Assembly (NCBI GenBank): GCA_002345825.1
Contig: DDWD01000109.1
Location: 1 to 8,906, forward strand
DNA: 8,906 nucleotides
Origin: Bacteroidales bacterium UBA2295
GTDB lineage: Bacteria > Bacteroidota > Bacteroidia > Bacteroidales > Tenuifilaceae
Reading direction: 5' to 3'
In this document: positions 1 to 7,343 of the stretch, piece by piece
Position numbering within the stretch: position 1 is the first letter of the stretch
Layout of the letters: the number at the start of each line of letters is the position of its first letter
Position numbers and translations under genes: made by a program
The notes under the pieces: model-generated
What the model was told of the DNA's origin: nothing
Databases searched by the model: none
Seen by the model: the letters and a program-made list of their open reading frames with translations, nothing else

Positions 1-816
1 CTAACTACCATGCATTGTATTCCCCGCCACATCAATTTTCTTAAACTCAGGTAGACTTTTTATATTAAGCCAGCCCTTATAATCAAACTCGTTATTCTCA
101 GTTTCTGGGTTGTTGAAAGATGTTATTTCGTACCAATCCATATATTTTGAGTTGGTTTGGTTTTTCACAAGATCTTTCCATGCCCAGAATTCTACTCCAG
201 TGTGATTCCATGAGTAATCGAGAATAACCCTAATGCCTCTTTGATGAAATTCCTTTACCAGCTTAAGGAACATCAGATCGGCAGATGTCCATTTCCAGGT
301 ATTGGGGTTGTTTGGATCCTCAGACCGAATAATTTCCATATCGCCCTCTGGGTCAGGGCCAAAATTTACATCGATATGGTGATAGTTTCTTGCATCGTAT
401 TTGTGTAGCGAAGGGGCATCGTTGAGAGGATTAAAATATACAGCGGTGATGCCTAGATCTGAGAGGTAGTCGAGATTATCTAGTATGCCTTGGAGATCCC
501 CTCCGTATCTTCTGAGCTGAAGACGAGCATAGAAATCCATTCCAAGTTCTTTTGCCCATTCATCCTCCTTATACCAGTTTTGATTCCATGGCGTAATATG
601 CCAATTTGAAGGGATATCAAAAAAATCTGATTCGGCATATATTGTTTCTGGGGTTGGGTCATTGGAGGGGTCACCATTTCTAAATCTTTCAACAAAAATT
701 TGATACCAAACAGCATCTTGAGCCCATTGTGGAGGCAAACTATGGTCTATACTATCTGTTGTACTAGTACATGAAACAAGATAGATAAGGCTTGCAAGGA
801 ATATTATTTTTCTCAT
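1..816 (-). CDS. GH13 alpha-amylase-family surface lipoprotein, truncated (271 aa)
   Basis: This is the N-terminal half of a GH13 alpha-glucan hydrolase (SusA/SusG or neopullulanase-like), expected to cut starch or maltodextrins. A signal peptide ends in the lipobox LVSC, with Cys16 as the likely lipidated residue. Visible GH13 features are the entry segment AVWYQIFVERFRNGDPSND (residues 35-53), GGDLQGI (105-111), strand beta-2 LGITAVYFNP (121-130), KYDARNYHHID (139-149), conserved region I DYSWNH (200-205) and a region V-like SLPEFKK (254-260). The frame then stops at TAG, which is the first three bases of the window. Full-length relatives are usually about 550-650 aa. Region II with the Asp nucleophile, region III with the Glu acid/base and region IV are therefore all missing, and the product as read should be catalytically dead. 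It may be a nonsense or frameshift pseudogene or a sequence error; the bases beyond the window would decide. It is the last visible gene of the leftward operon. Family assignment is secure; functionality is doubtful. Confidence 0.85.
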   Translation of the reverse strand: MRKIIFLASLIYLVSCTSTTDSIDHSLPPQWAQDAVWYQIFVERFRNGDPSNDPTPETIYAESDFFDIPSNWHITPWNQNWYKEDEWAKELGMDFYARLQLRRYGGDLQGILDNLDYLSDLGITAVYFNPLNDAPSLHKYDARNYHHIDVNFGPDPEGDMEIIRSEDPNNPNTWKWTSADLMFLKLVKEFHQRGIRVILDYSWNHTGVEFWAWKDLVKNQTNSKYMDWYEITSFNNPETENNEFDYKGWLNIKSLPEFKKIDVAGNTMHGS

Positions 817-834
817 CCTTTGTATTTTTAGTGA

Positions 835-867
835 AAAGGTTGCCCTGTCAAGCGCAGGGCAACCTTT
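835..867 (-). terminator. Perfect 13 bp hairpin between the SusE-like gene and the amylase gene
   Basis: AAAGGTTGCCCTG (835-847) is exactly complementary to 855-867, with a 7 nt loop. In the transcribed (leftward) direction it begins 30 nt after the SusE-like stop codon and ends 18 nt before the amylase ATG. Only four U residues follow the stem in that direction, so it is a weak or partial terminator at best. It could instead be a 3' stabiliser of the susCDE message that lowers expression of the downstream amylase gene. The structure is certain from the sequence; its role is inferred. Confidence 0.6.
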
Positions 868-897
868 AAATAAAAAAGTAGTGCAGAAACTAAGGGT

Positions 898-2391
898 TTA
901 ATACATAGTAATCCACTTCTCGTCAACGTCAATTGTAATGGTGTATGTACCTGCTGGTCCTTTGAACCAAAGGTTTTCATCGCCGTCCTCACGATCGGGT
1001 TGTAAAGCATTCTCCAAATACTGTTCAGGTACCGAGGTGAAGAATGGGAAGTTGTAACCATCACCCCAATCTTGCTGCTTGAGGAAGCGGAAACGTTCTA
1101 CCTCAAATTCTGTAGTTACCCTATATCTGTTTGGAGCAATATTTTTCATAGCTAGAGCATTGGCTGCATCCCATCCTACTCCAGTAACTGCAGCTCCAAC
1201 TAAATAAACAAAGGTTCCATCATCGGAGTATGGTAGGTCGAGTTCAACGGTTTTTTTCTCAACATCCACCGTTACCACATAGGTGCCAGGAGTTCCCTTG
1301 AACCAAAGGTTTTCGTCACCATCCTCACGGTCGGGTTGAAGTGCATTCTCTAGCATATTGTTAACATAACCGGTGAAGTAGGGGAAGTTGTAACCATCAC
1401 CCCAATCTTGTTGTTTCAGGAATCTGAATCGTTCGTTCTCTAGTTCAACAGTAGCCCTATATACATTAGGTGCGATATTTACCAACTCTTGGGCATTAGC
1501 AGCATCCCATCCCACCGCGGGTACAGCAGCACCTACAATGTAAATACGCGTTCCATCATCAATTGTGCCATCGTCAGAAGCAGGAGTCATTGTGATGGTT
1601 TTTGCTCCAAGGTCAACAGTGATAATATAATCGCCAGGTTCTCCTTTGAACCAAAGATTTTCATCTCCGTCCTCGCGGTCAGGTTGACGAGCATTCTCAA
1701 AGTACTCCTCAGGAACTGAGGTAAAGTAAGGGAAGTTGTATGATATTGGTCCCCAATCCTTCTGCCCAAAGAAGCGGAATCGTTCATTAGTGAATGTGGT
1801 TGTTGTACGGTAAGTATCGGGAGCAATATTTACCATCTCAATTGCTTCATCTGGATTCCAACCTGAGGGAACCGCAGCACCAATCATATATATCCGTGTT
1901 CCGTCATCGGTTGTGCCATCTGCAGCAATCTTGTATGGTATGACTTTGATTGTTAGACTTTCCGATGCTAAGGTTAAACTAGTGGAATTAACTAATGCAA
2001 CAACCCTTATGAATGCGTCAGCTTCTTCAAGAGGTTCGAATTCAAGAGCGAGTAAAGCTCTATTCAGGTTGGCAACAGTTGTCGAAAATTTTCCGTCTTG
2101 CTTGTTGAAAGAGGCTTCGATTCTTCTTGCGTCAGTGAAAGTTGATTCGGCAGAAACCTCTAGTATATATTCAGTTGCAACAGTAGCAGAGAATTGAGCT
2201 AGACTAATCTCAAAGACGATCTCATCACTAGCATTAGCAGCCAGCAGTTCAAATTGTGTGTTAGCGGCTGGGTTAGTTATAGCAGGTGGTGTAGATTGCT
2301 CGAGATCGAGAATGTTTTCCAGGTCGTGCTCACATGCCGAAAACATGAAGAGACCTACAAGTGCTAATATTATAAACTTATACTTTTTCAT
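898..2391 (-). CDS. SusE/SusF-family outer-membrane starch-binding lipoprotein (497 aa)
   Basis: This is predicted to be a surface lipoprotein that binds alpha-glucan and holds it near the SusCD complex; it has no catalytic role. The signal peptide ends in the lipobox FSAC with Cys20 lipidated. Residues about 34-155 resemble the SusE N-terminal Ig-like domain (ITNPAANTQF, YILEVSAESTF). Three tandem modules of about 107 residues follow (162-268, 278-384, 390-497), each starting (R/V)(I/L)Y-(I/L)VGAAV-like and ending TxTxD-K-I. Each keeps three Trp residues: W178/W213/W247, W295/W330/W363 and W407/W442/W475. Such aromatics form the sugar platform in SusE/SusF-type binding domains. An acidic segment, QPDREDGDENLWFKG, is unchanged in all three. 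The gene starts 10 nt after the susD stop, so it is co-transcribed. The ATG is chosen because it directly precedes the signal peptide (MKKYKF). SusE and SusF cannot be told apart here; the domain pattern fits the combined family. Confidence 0.9.
   Translation of the reverse strand: MKKYKFIILALVGLFMFSACEHDLENILDLEQSTPPAITNPAANTQFELLAANASDEIVFEISLAQFSATVATEYILEVSAESTFTDARRIEASFNKQDGKFSTTVANLNRALLALEFEPLEEADAFIRVVALVNSTSLTLASESLTIKVIPYKIAADGTTDDGTRIYMIGAAVPSGWNPDEAIEMVNIAPDTYRTTTTFTNERFRFFGQKDWGPISYNFPYFTSVPEEYFENARQPDREDGDENLWFKGEPGDYIITVDLGAKTITMTPASDDGTIDDGTRIYIVGAAVPAVGWDAANAQELVNIAPNVYRATVELENERFRFLKQQDWGDGYNFPYFTGYVNNMLENALQPDREDGDENLWFKGTPGTYVVTVDVEKKTVELDLPYSDDGTFVYLVGAAVTGVGWDAANALAMKNIAPNRYRVTTEFEVERFRFLKQQDWGDGYNFPFFTSVPEQYLENALQPDREDGDENLWFKGPAGTYTITIDVDEKWITMY
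901..1908 (-). repeat. Three tandem starch-binding-type modules, about 336 nt period
   Basis: Modules lie at 1588-1908, 1240-1560 and 901-1224 (N- to C-terminal order). The first two are each followed by a short linker rich in Asp, Gly and Thr (DDGT-type). Similarity is visible in the DNA as well as the protein: a 29 nt stretch encoding the QDWGDGYNFP region is identical at 1046-1074 and 1382-1410. Modules 2 and 3 are the closest pair. Module 1 differs by having GQKDWGPISYNFP in place of KQQDWGDGYNFP. This is intragenic duplication within one protein, not a mobile repeat. Confidence 0.9.
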
Positions 2392-2401
2392 GTTCGTTCA
2401 A

Positions 2402-4024
2402 TTAATTGGTGTATTGGTCGTTTTGAATTAGATTGGGATTAGCGCTAAGTTCTGCCGACGGAATTGGGAACAAGTTTCTGTAGGTGTCGGTAGCTCTTCC
2501 TTCCTTAACGTTACCTTTCCAAGTCCAGATGTAATCGCCACCTGTTAACTTCCCGAAGCGAATTAGGTCGGTTCTGCGATGTGCTTCCCAGTATAACTCA
2601 CGAGATCTTTCATCAAGAATAAAGTCAAGGGTTAACTCAGCATCTACTATCCTATTGTCAGTATTCTCAAATGCCCTGTCGCGAAGATCATTAATATATT
2701 TAAGAGCATTCGCTCTGCTGCCACCTTCGCCTCCCCTAAGCACAGCTTCCGCATACATTAGATATGCGTCGGCAAGACGAAACATAGGAAAGTCAGTGCT
2801 AGCAAAGTCCCCCTGTTGGTTAGGAGCATCGTCCCCTGTTGATGTTAAGTTTGTGAATTTAGTTACACCAATACCATGGTTAAATGTTCCCACATTTTCA
2901 ATCTCCCATTTCCAATTTTTATCAGGGTTAAACCAGAAATGCGCTCTTTTATCTGCTCTAGCCAGGAATGCAGGGTCTGCTGGGGTGAAGTCGCTTTCTT
3001 GTATTCCAAATGTTTCAACAAGATTGCTTATAGTTCTAATTCCGCCCCAAGCACCCACTCCATTGGATGGCATATCGCTTCCTCGAGCAGCGTTAAGTAA
3101 AAATGTCATTCCGCCATAACCTTGTATGTGAGTGGCATCAAAAGCAATAGGAAAAATGATTTCTGGACTATTATGGTTGTCTGAGCAAAACATTCTCTTG
3201 TAATTGGGATCTATGATGTACCCGCCTTCGTTTATCACTTTGTTCAGATAGATTAACGCCTCAGTGTATTTAGGTTGTCCTATATAAACTTCTGCATTTA
3301 GGTAAAGCTTACTCAACAGCATCCATGCGGCAACCCTATCAACTCTTGCATACTCATTAGTTTGAGGTTGTGCAAGTAATTCCTCAATCTGTAGGAGTTC
3401 TTCCTCAATGTAGATGAATAGATCTGAACGAGTAATGCGAGTAGGTAAGAATGCTCCGGGTTTATCGTCTTCGGTGACAAACGTTACATTTCCAAACATA
3501 TCAATAGCATGCCAATAGGACAAAGCCCGAAGGAAACGAGCCTCAGCTTGATATAGGCCTAGGTCTGTAAGGAATTGTTCTGAGGCTTTATCTTGGGCTT
3601 CATTAGTTGCTCTTATAAATTCGTTGGCTAAAGATATAGCATAGTAGATTCTTGAATACATAGCTGCAATAAACACATCATTGGGCGACCATGTATGCCA
3701 ATGGAAATCCTTAATAGTAGCATCATCCCAAGCCATAATAGTTTCATCTGTAGGAAGTTGTTGTAGCCCCCAGTACTGACGAAGATAGTTACCAAAGTTC
3801 ATATCAATACCGATGATATCAGGGGTTCCGTCGGATTGACCACTAACAGCAAAGGTTGCGTAAATTCGAGCCAATGCCTGCTTGTAAGAGAGTTCATCTT
3901 TGAAAACATTGGTTGAAGTTGCCTCGTTTGGATCTATTGGCTCTACATCCAAATCTTTCATGCAAGCTGTGAATGTGGTGGTTACAGCAATTGCAAGGAT
4001 TAATAAATGCTTTATATTTTTCAT
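2402..4024 (-). CDS. susD: RagB/SusD-family glycan-binding outer-membrane lipoprotein (540 aa)
   Basis: This is the SusD-like lid of a SusCD uptake complex; it binds glycan outside the cell and closes over the SusC barrel. The signal peptide ends in TFTAC, so Cys21 is lipidated. The following MKDLD is acidic and resembles the Bacteroidota lipoprotein export signal for surface display. Family hallmarks are LPTDETIMAWDD (90-101), the TPR-like segment with AEARFLRALSYWHAIDMFGN, LMYAEAVLRGG, the ERSRELYWEAHRRTDLIRFG segment, and the C-terminal LFPIPSAELSANPNLIQN. Length is typical for the family (about 500-600 aa). It starts 20 nt after the susC stop and ends 10 nt before the SusE-like gene, the usual susC-susD-susE order. 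Ligand preference cannot be read from the sequence; the neighbouring amylase and SusE-like protein argue for starch or maltodextrin. Confidence 0.95.
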   Translation of the reverse strand: MKNIKHLLILAIAVTTTFTACMKDLDVEPIDPNEATSTNVFKDELSYKQALARIYATFAVSGQSDGTPDIIGIDMNFGNYLRQYWGLQQLPTDETIMAWDDATIKDFHWHTWSPNDVFIAAMYSRIYYAISLANEFIRATNEAQDKASEQFLTDLGLYQAEARFLRALSYWHAIDMFGNVTFVTEDDKPGAFLPTRITRSDLFIYIEEELLQIEELLAQPQTNEYARVDRVAAWMLLSKLYLNAEVYIGQPKYTEALIYLNKVINEGGYIIDPNYKRMFCSDNHNSPEIIFPIAFDATHIQGYGGMTFLLNAARGSDMPSNGVGAWGGIRTISNLVETFGIQESDFTPADPAFLARADKRAHFWFNPDKNWKWEIENVGTFNHGIGVTKFTNLTSTGDDAPNQQGDFASTDFPMFRLADAYLMYAEAVLRGGEGGSRANALKYINDLRDRAFENTDNRIVDAELTLDFILDERSRELYWEAHRRTDLIRFGKLTGGDYIWTWKGNVKEGRATDTYRNLFPIPSAELSANPNLIQNDQYTN

Positions 4025-4025
4025 A

Positions 4026-4041
4026 CTAAAAAGGGTTTTAG
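4026..4041 (-). repeat. Small inverted repeat in the susC-susD spacer
   Basis: CTAAAA (4026-4031), the 4 nt AGGG, and TTTTAG (4036-4041) form a 6 bp stem. It fills most of the 20 nt between the susC stop and the susD ATG. The stem is AT-rich and weak, there is no U-tract suited to termination, and it could arise by chance. It is recorded because it lies next to the susD translation start. Confidence 0.3.
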
Positions 4042-4044
4042 CAA

Positions 4045-7044
4045 TTAAAAATTAAAATTCAAACTCAACATAAAGATACGGGGTCTTGGGTAAATGTTGT
4101 TGTCAATCCCCCCATCTACTTCAGGATCTAGGCCAGTGTATTTAGTAATTACAAAAGCATTCTGAACGGTTGCTGCAATTCTACCATTTAGTTTCGCTGC
4201 CATAAGATTATTAAATGTGTAACCGAGAGTTATGTTATCCATTCTAAAAAATGATGCATCTTCGAGGTAAAAACTAGACCAGTACTGTGCGGTAGTGAAG
4301 TTAGAGCGGGTCACGGCCTTGGGTATGTTGGAAAGATACCCAGATTGGTTGTAAATTTGTTGATATAGAGCTCGGTTTGAAGCATTATTGTTATATACGT
4401 CATTTCCAATGCTCAAACGCCCTGCAAATGAAAAGTCAAACTCCTTATACCTGAGTTCAGAGGAAATCCCAATTAAGAAATCAGGTGTTGGAGTACCCAA
4501 AAAGAATTTGTTGTCATTATTCCCAGAAACATTACCACCAAGACCAGTCTTGTCAGTGTAAAGCCCTTCAATTGGCATTCCATTTGTGTCGTATACTTGC
4601 TCGAAAAGCAGAAAAGTATTTGCTGCTTGATTCACCGTGTTCCACATCACCCTGTTTCCGACACCGCCAGCAATATCACCCAACGCATACCCTGCTGATG
4701 GATCGTCAAAACGGGAAAGCGAAGTGATTGTGTTTTTATTTGCAGAGAAGTTTGCTCCGATTACCCAACTCAAATCAACGTTTGATATAGCTCTATAGTT
4801 AAGTGCCAATTCAATCCCTTGGTTCTCAAGTGAACCTACATTAGTTGTTAGAAAATTTGAGAAATTTGTTCCTGCAGCAATGGGAACTTCAGCGATAAGA
4901 TCCTTTGTCTCCCTATGGTACACATCAGCTGAACCAGTGAAACGATTATTGAAAAACCCAAAATCAAGACCTATATTATAGGTTGTTGTTTCCTCCCACT
5001 TAAGATCAGGGTCATAAGGGTTTGGTCTTAGAGTTGAAATAAATTCATCGCCAAACTGATAGTAAAATCCTAGCTCGCTCTCACGGTAAACTGGAATGTA
5101 AGGGTAGTACCCTCCCGGGATATCCTGTTGTCCGGTGATACCATAACCTAACCTTAACTTCAATTCACTTATCTCCGATACAGATGAAAGGAAAGCCTCT
5201 TCATTGATTTTCCAAGCTAGAGCTGCTGCGGGAAATATACCCCAACGATTTTCCTCACTAAATCTAGACGAACCATCGTAACGTAAAGTTGCTGTAACTA
5301 GGTAACGGTCAAGTAATGAGTAGTTTAATCTGCCAAAAAACGACACAAGAAAATTCTCGTTTTTGTAGGAAGTGCTTCTCGCTCCAATGTACTCACCATT
5401 GGTTGGTTCCCAAGGTCTATTGGATCTTTCACCCGAACGGTAGAAGTGTTGCCAACCGTAACCAAGGGTTGCATCAATCCGATGTATGCCGATTTCATCG
5501 TTATAGTTTAGGTAAAAATCTAATAGCTTATTCCTGCGAAGGTCAGAGTAGTTCTGAACATTTGATGCAGGTTCCCTGGAAGCCCATGAAGCTCTTAAAT
5601 CTGTGTTGTTATGCCCTTCGCTTTCAGAGAATTCCAAGCCAGTATTCAAATTTACCCTTAGCTCGGGTAGGAATGGCATTGTGTAGTCAAGTTGTATGTT
5701 CCCAATGGCAGACTGAACCGTAGATTTATTATCCCTATAAGCAATCCTCGCCAAAGGGTTGTGGGTGGCAATATTGATAGCATTCCCATTAAGTTGATCG
5801 GTTTCACCGAGCTCAACCCAGGTGAAGTAGCCGCCGTAGCGGGTGTTATCATTGTAAATGGGTTGGGTTGGATCGAATTCAAAGGCTGAGTAGATAGCGT
5901 CAGTGTTCGAGAAATTGTTCCTAATGTCCATACCCTTCATATTTACTGTAACCTTAAGGCTATTATCAAAGAAGGTGGGAGTAGTATTAAGGGAAATGGT
6001 GGTTCTGTTAAATCCTGATTCTTTTAGAAGACCATTCTCAATGGTGTGACCAACAGAGGCACGATAAGGAATACCCGCATAGCCACCATATAGACTTATG
6101 CTATGGTCAGTTGATAATGAATTTCTGTAGATCTGTTTCTGCCAATCCGTATTAGATTCTCCAAGTCTTTCAATTGCAACAGGCGATAGGCCATGGTTAT
6201 CAACCCTATCCTGTACTAACTCCCTGAATTCGTTGCCATCGAACAATTCGTGATATTTCATCATTTGACCAAGGGAAACATTTCCAGAGTAACTTACGTT
6301 TAGGCCATCCCTAATTCCTTTTTTTGTTGTGATAAGGATAACACCGTTTGATGCACGTGAACCGTATATTGCAGTTGCAGAGGCATCTTTTAGGATTGTC
6401 ATAGACTCTATATCATTTGGATTGATCGTGGATAGTTGGTTGGCTAAACCTGCCACGCCACTATTGTCTACAGGAAATCCATCAATAACGACAAGGGGAT
6501 CGTTGGATGCTCGTAGTGATGAGCCTCCCCTTATTCTTATAGTAGAACTTGCACCTGGTTCACCACTCTTTGAGGTTATAAGCACACCAGGAATTTTACC
6601 TGTAATTAAGCCTTGAGGGGAACTTATGGCCCCCTTGTTGAAGTCATCTGCTCCAATAACATTAACCGACCCCGTGGCGTCGCTCTTTCTTATTACACCA
6701 TAACCAATAACTACTATTTCCTCAAGGGTTTCAATCGCTTGAACCAAGGACATATTAATGGTTGTCCTGCCATTTACCGGCATTTCAGCCGTTTCGTATC
6801 CAATATACGAGAATACTAGTGTAGCGGTAGGCTCTACATCTATTGTGTAGTTACCAAGTGCATCGGTAGTAGTCCCTTGGGTTGTACCCTTTACTACCAC
6901 AGTTACACCAATAAGACCTGTACCATCTATGGCATCAGTAACTTTACCCGTTACGTTTTGTGTTTGCGCCCAAGCCATATGTTGGGAGAATGCAAGCAGC
7001 AAGAAAAGCGTAACACATTTAAAAACAGTACTTTTCTGTTTCAT
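4045..7044 (-). CDS. susC: SusC/RagA-family TonB-dependent outer-membrane transporter (999 aa)
   Basis: This is the barrel of a SusCD pair, importing oligosaccharides (here probably maltodextrins) across the outer membrane with TonB energy. In order it has a signal peptide (residues 1 to about 27, ending MAWAQ), a carboxypeptidase regulatory-like domain (about 29-103, with VTGKVTDA and GVTVVVKGTTQGTTTDALGN), and a TonB-box-like EEIVVIGYG (108-116). The plug has TIRIRGGSSL (168-177), PLVVIDGFPV (183-192) and ILKDASATAIYGSRASNGV (217-235). A long beta-barrel follows and ends in LSLNFNF, with a C-terminal Phe as expected for outer-membrane assembly. Length is normal for the family. The frame can be extended two codons upstream to a TTG, but ATG at 7044 is preferred because it gives the usual MKQK signal-peptide start. 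It is the first gene of the leftward operon, facing the LacI-type gene. Nothing appears truncated. Confidence 0.96.
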   Translation of the reverse strand: MKQKSTVFKCVTLFLLLAFSQHMAWAQTQNVTGKVTDAIDGTGLIGVTVVVKGTTQGTTTDALGNYTIDVEPTATLVFSYIGYETAEMPVNGRTTINMSLVQAIETLEEIVVIGYGVIRKSDATGSVNVIGADDFNKGAISSPQGLITGKIPGVLITSKSGEPGASSTIRIRGGSSLRASNDPLVVIDGFPVDNSGVAGLANQLSTINPNDIESMTILKDASATAIYGSRASNGVILITTKKGIRDGLNVSYSGNVSLGQMMKYHELFDGNEFRELVQDRVDNHGLSPVAIERLGESNTDWQKQIYRNSLSTDHSISLYGGYAGIPYRASVGHTIENGLLKESGFNRTTISLNTTPTFFDNSLKVTVNMKGMDIRNNFSNTDAIYSAFEFDPTQPIYNDNTRYGGYFTWVELGETDQLNGNAINIATHNPLARIAYRDNKSTVQSAIGNIQLDYTMPFLPELRVNLNTGLEFSESEGHNNTDLRASWASREPASNVQNYSDLRRNKLLDFYLNYNDEIGIHRIDATLGYGWQHFYRSGERSNRPWEPTNGEYIGARSTSYKNENFLVSFFGRLNYSLLDRYLVTATLRYDGSSRFSEENRWGIFPAAALAWKINEEAFLSSVSEISELKLRLGYGITGQQDIPGGYYPYIPVYRESELGFYYQFGDEFISTLRPNPYDPDLKWEETTTYNIGLDFGFFNNRFTGSADVYHRETKDLIAEVPIAAGTNFSNFLTTNVGSLENQGIELALNYRAISNVDLSWVIGANFSANKNTITSLSRFDDPSAGYALGDIAGGVGNRVMWNTVNQAANTFLLFEQVYDTNGMPIEGLYTDKTGLGGNVSGNNDNKFFLGTPTPDFLIGISSELRYKEFDFSFAGRLSIGNDVYNNNASNRALYQQIYNQSGYLSNIPKAVTRSNFTTAQYWSSFYLEDASFFRMDNITLGYTFNNLMAAKLNGRIAATVQNAFVITKYTGLDPEVDGGIDNNIYPRPRIFMLSLNFNF

Positions 7045-7149
7045 ATTCAAATTTATTTGATTTGATAATTAATTAAAGGTTTGGCTACTCTTAAAAAATC
7101 CAAAATCTTTCACAATTAACGAAAAATTAACATTCAATACATCTAGTTA

Positions 7150-7178
7150 CAACTTTAAAAACCTTAAAATCACTGCAA
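7150..7178 (-). promoter_or_regulatory. Candidate promoter of the susC operon
   Basis: On the minus strand, TTG (7178-7176) is followed after 18 nt by TAAAGTTG (7157-7150). This matches the Bacteroidota consensus TAnnTTTG with one mismatch. Transcription would start near 7143, giving a leader of about 100 nt before the susC ATG. The imperfect -7 box fits a promoter that is regulated rather than constitutive. A perfect TAnnTTTG at 7055-7048 was rejected because it lies only 4 nt from the ATG. Confidence 0.45.
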
Positions 7179-7228
7179 TCGTTGACGCAAACGAGTGCGC
7201 AAACGTTTGAAATTTAAACGAATGTTTA
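7176..7228. promoter_or_regulatory. Clustered LacI-type operator candidates
   Basis: Within 53 bp there are three direct copies of AAACGnnTG: AAACGAGTG (7189-7197), AAACGTTTG (7201-7209) and AAACGAATG (7216-7224). The second lies in the perfect palindrome CAAACGTTTG (7200-7209), which has the central CG and AAACGTTT core typical of LacI/PurR-family operators. The third lies in the inverted repeat TAAAC-GAAT-GTTTA (7215-7228). A fourth, reversed variant CAATCGTTG (7176-7184) overlaps the candidate susC -33 element. The cluster sits between the divergent susC operon and the LacI-family gene, so that regulator is the natural binding partner. Binding is inferred. Confidence 0.6.
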
Positions 7229-7271
7229 GGTTCTTTTTTGTTCTTATTGAACAACAATTGGCACAAAAACT

Positions 7272-7301
7272 TTGTTCATTGCGGGTTTATGGCTATATTT
7301 G
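7272..7301 (+). promoter_or_regulatory. Promoter of the LacI-family regulator gene
   Basis: TTG (7272-7274), a 19 nt spacer and TATATTTG (7294-7301) match the Bacteroidota housekeeping promoter (TTG, about 19 nt, TAnnTTTG) without mismatch. A start near 7308 would leave a leader of about 36 nt before the ATG at 7344. The operator cluster ends 43 bp upstream of the -33 element, so autoregulation is possible. Confidence 0.65.
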
Positions 7302-7343
7302 GTTGGGTTAAAATATCAACCAAGGCTCAAACAAAATCAGAAT

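Noticed and set aside
901..1908. Regular repeats that might suggest a CRISPR array or satellite
   Set aside because: The repeat unit is about 336 nt, fully coding, and corresponds to protein modules of a SusE/SusF-type lipoprotein.
2655..3119. A 154-codon open frame on the plus strand
   Set aside because: It lies wholly antisense to the clearly real susD gene and its translation shows no family features; it is a by-product of susD codon use.
5316..5723. A 135-codon open frame on the plus strand
   Set aside because: It is antisense to the barrel part of susC, has no recognisable domain, and susC is complete on the other strand.
7048..7055. Perfect TAnnTTTG on the minus strand just before susC
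   Set aside because: It is 4 nt from the susC ATG, so transcription would start inside the gene; no suitably spaced TTG was relied on.
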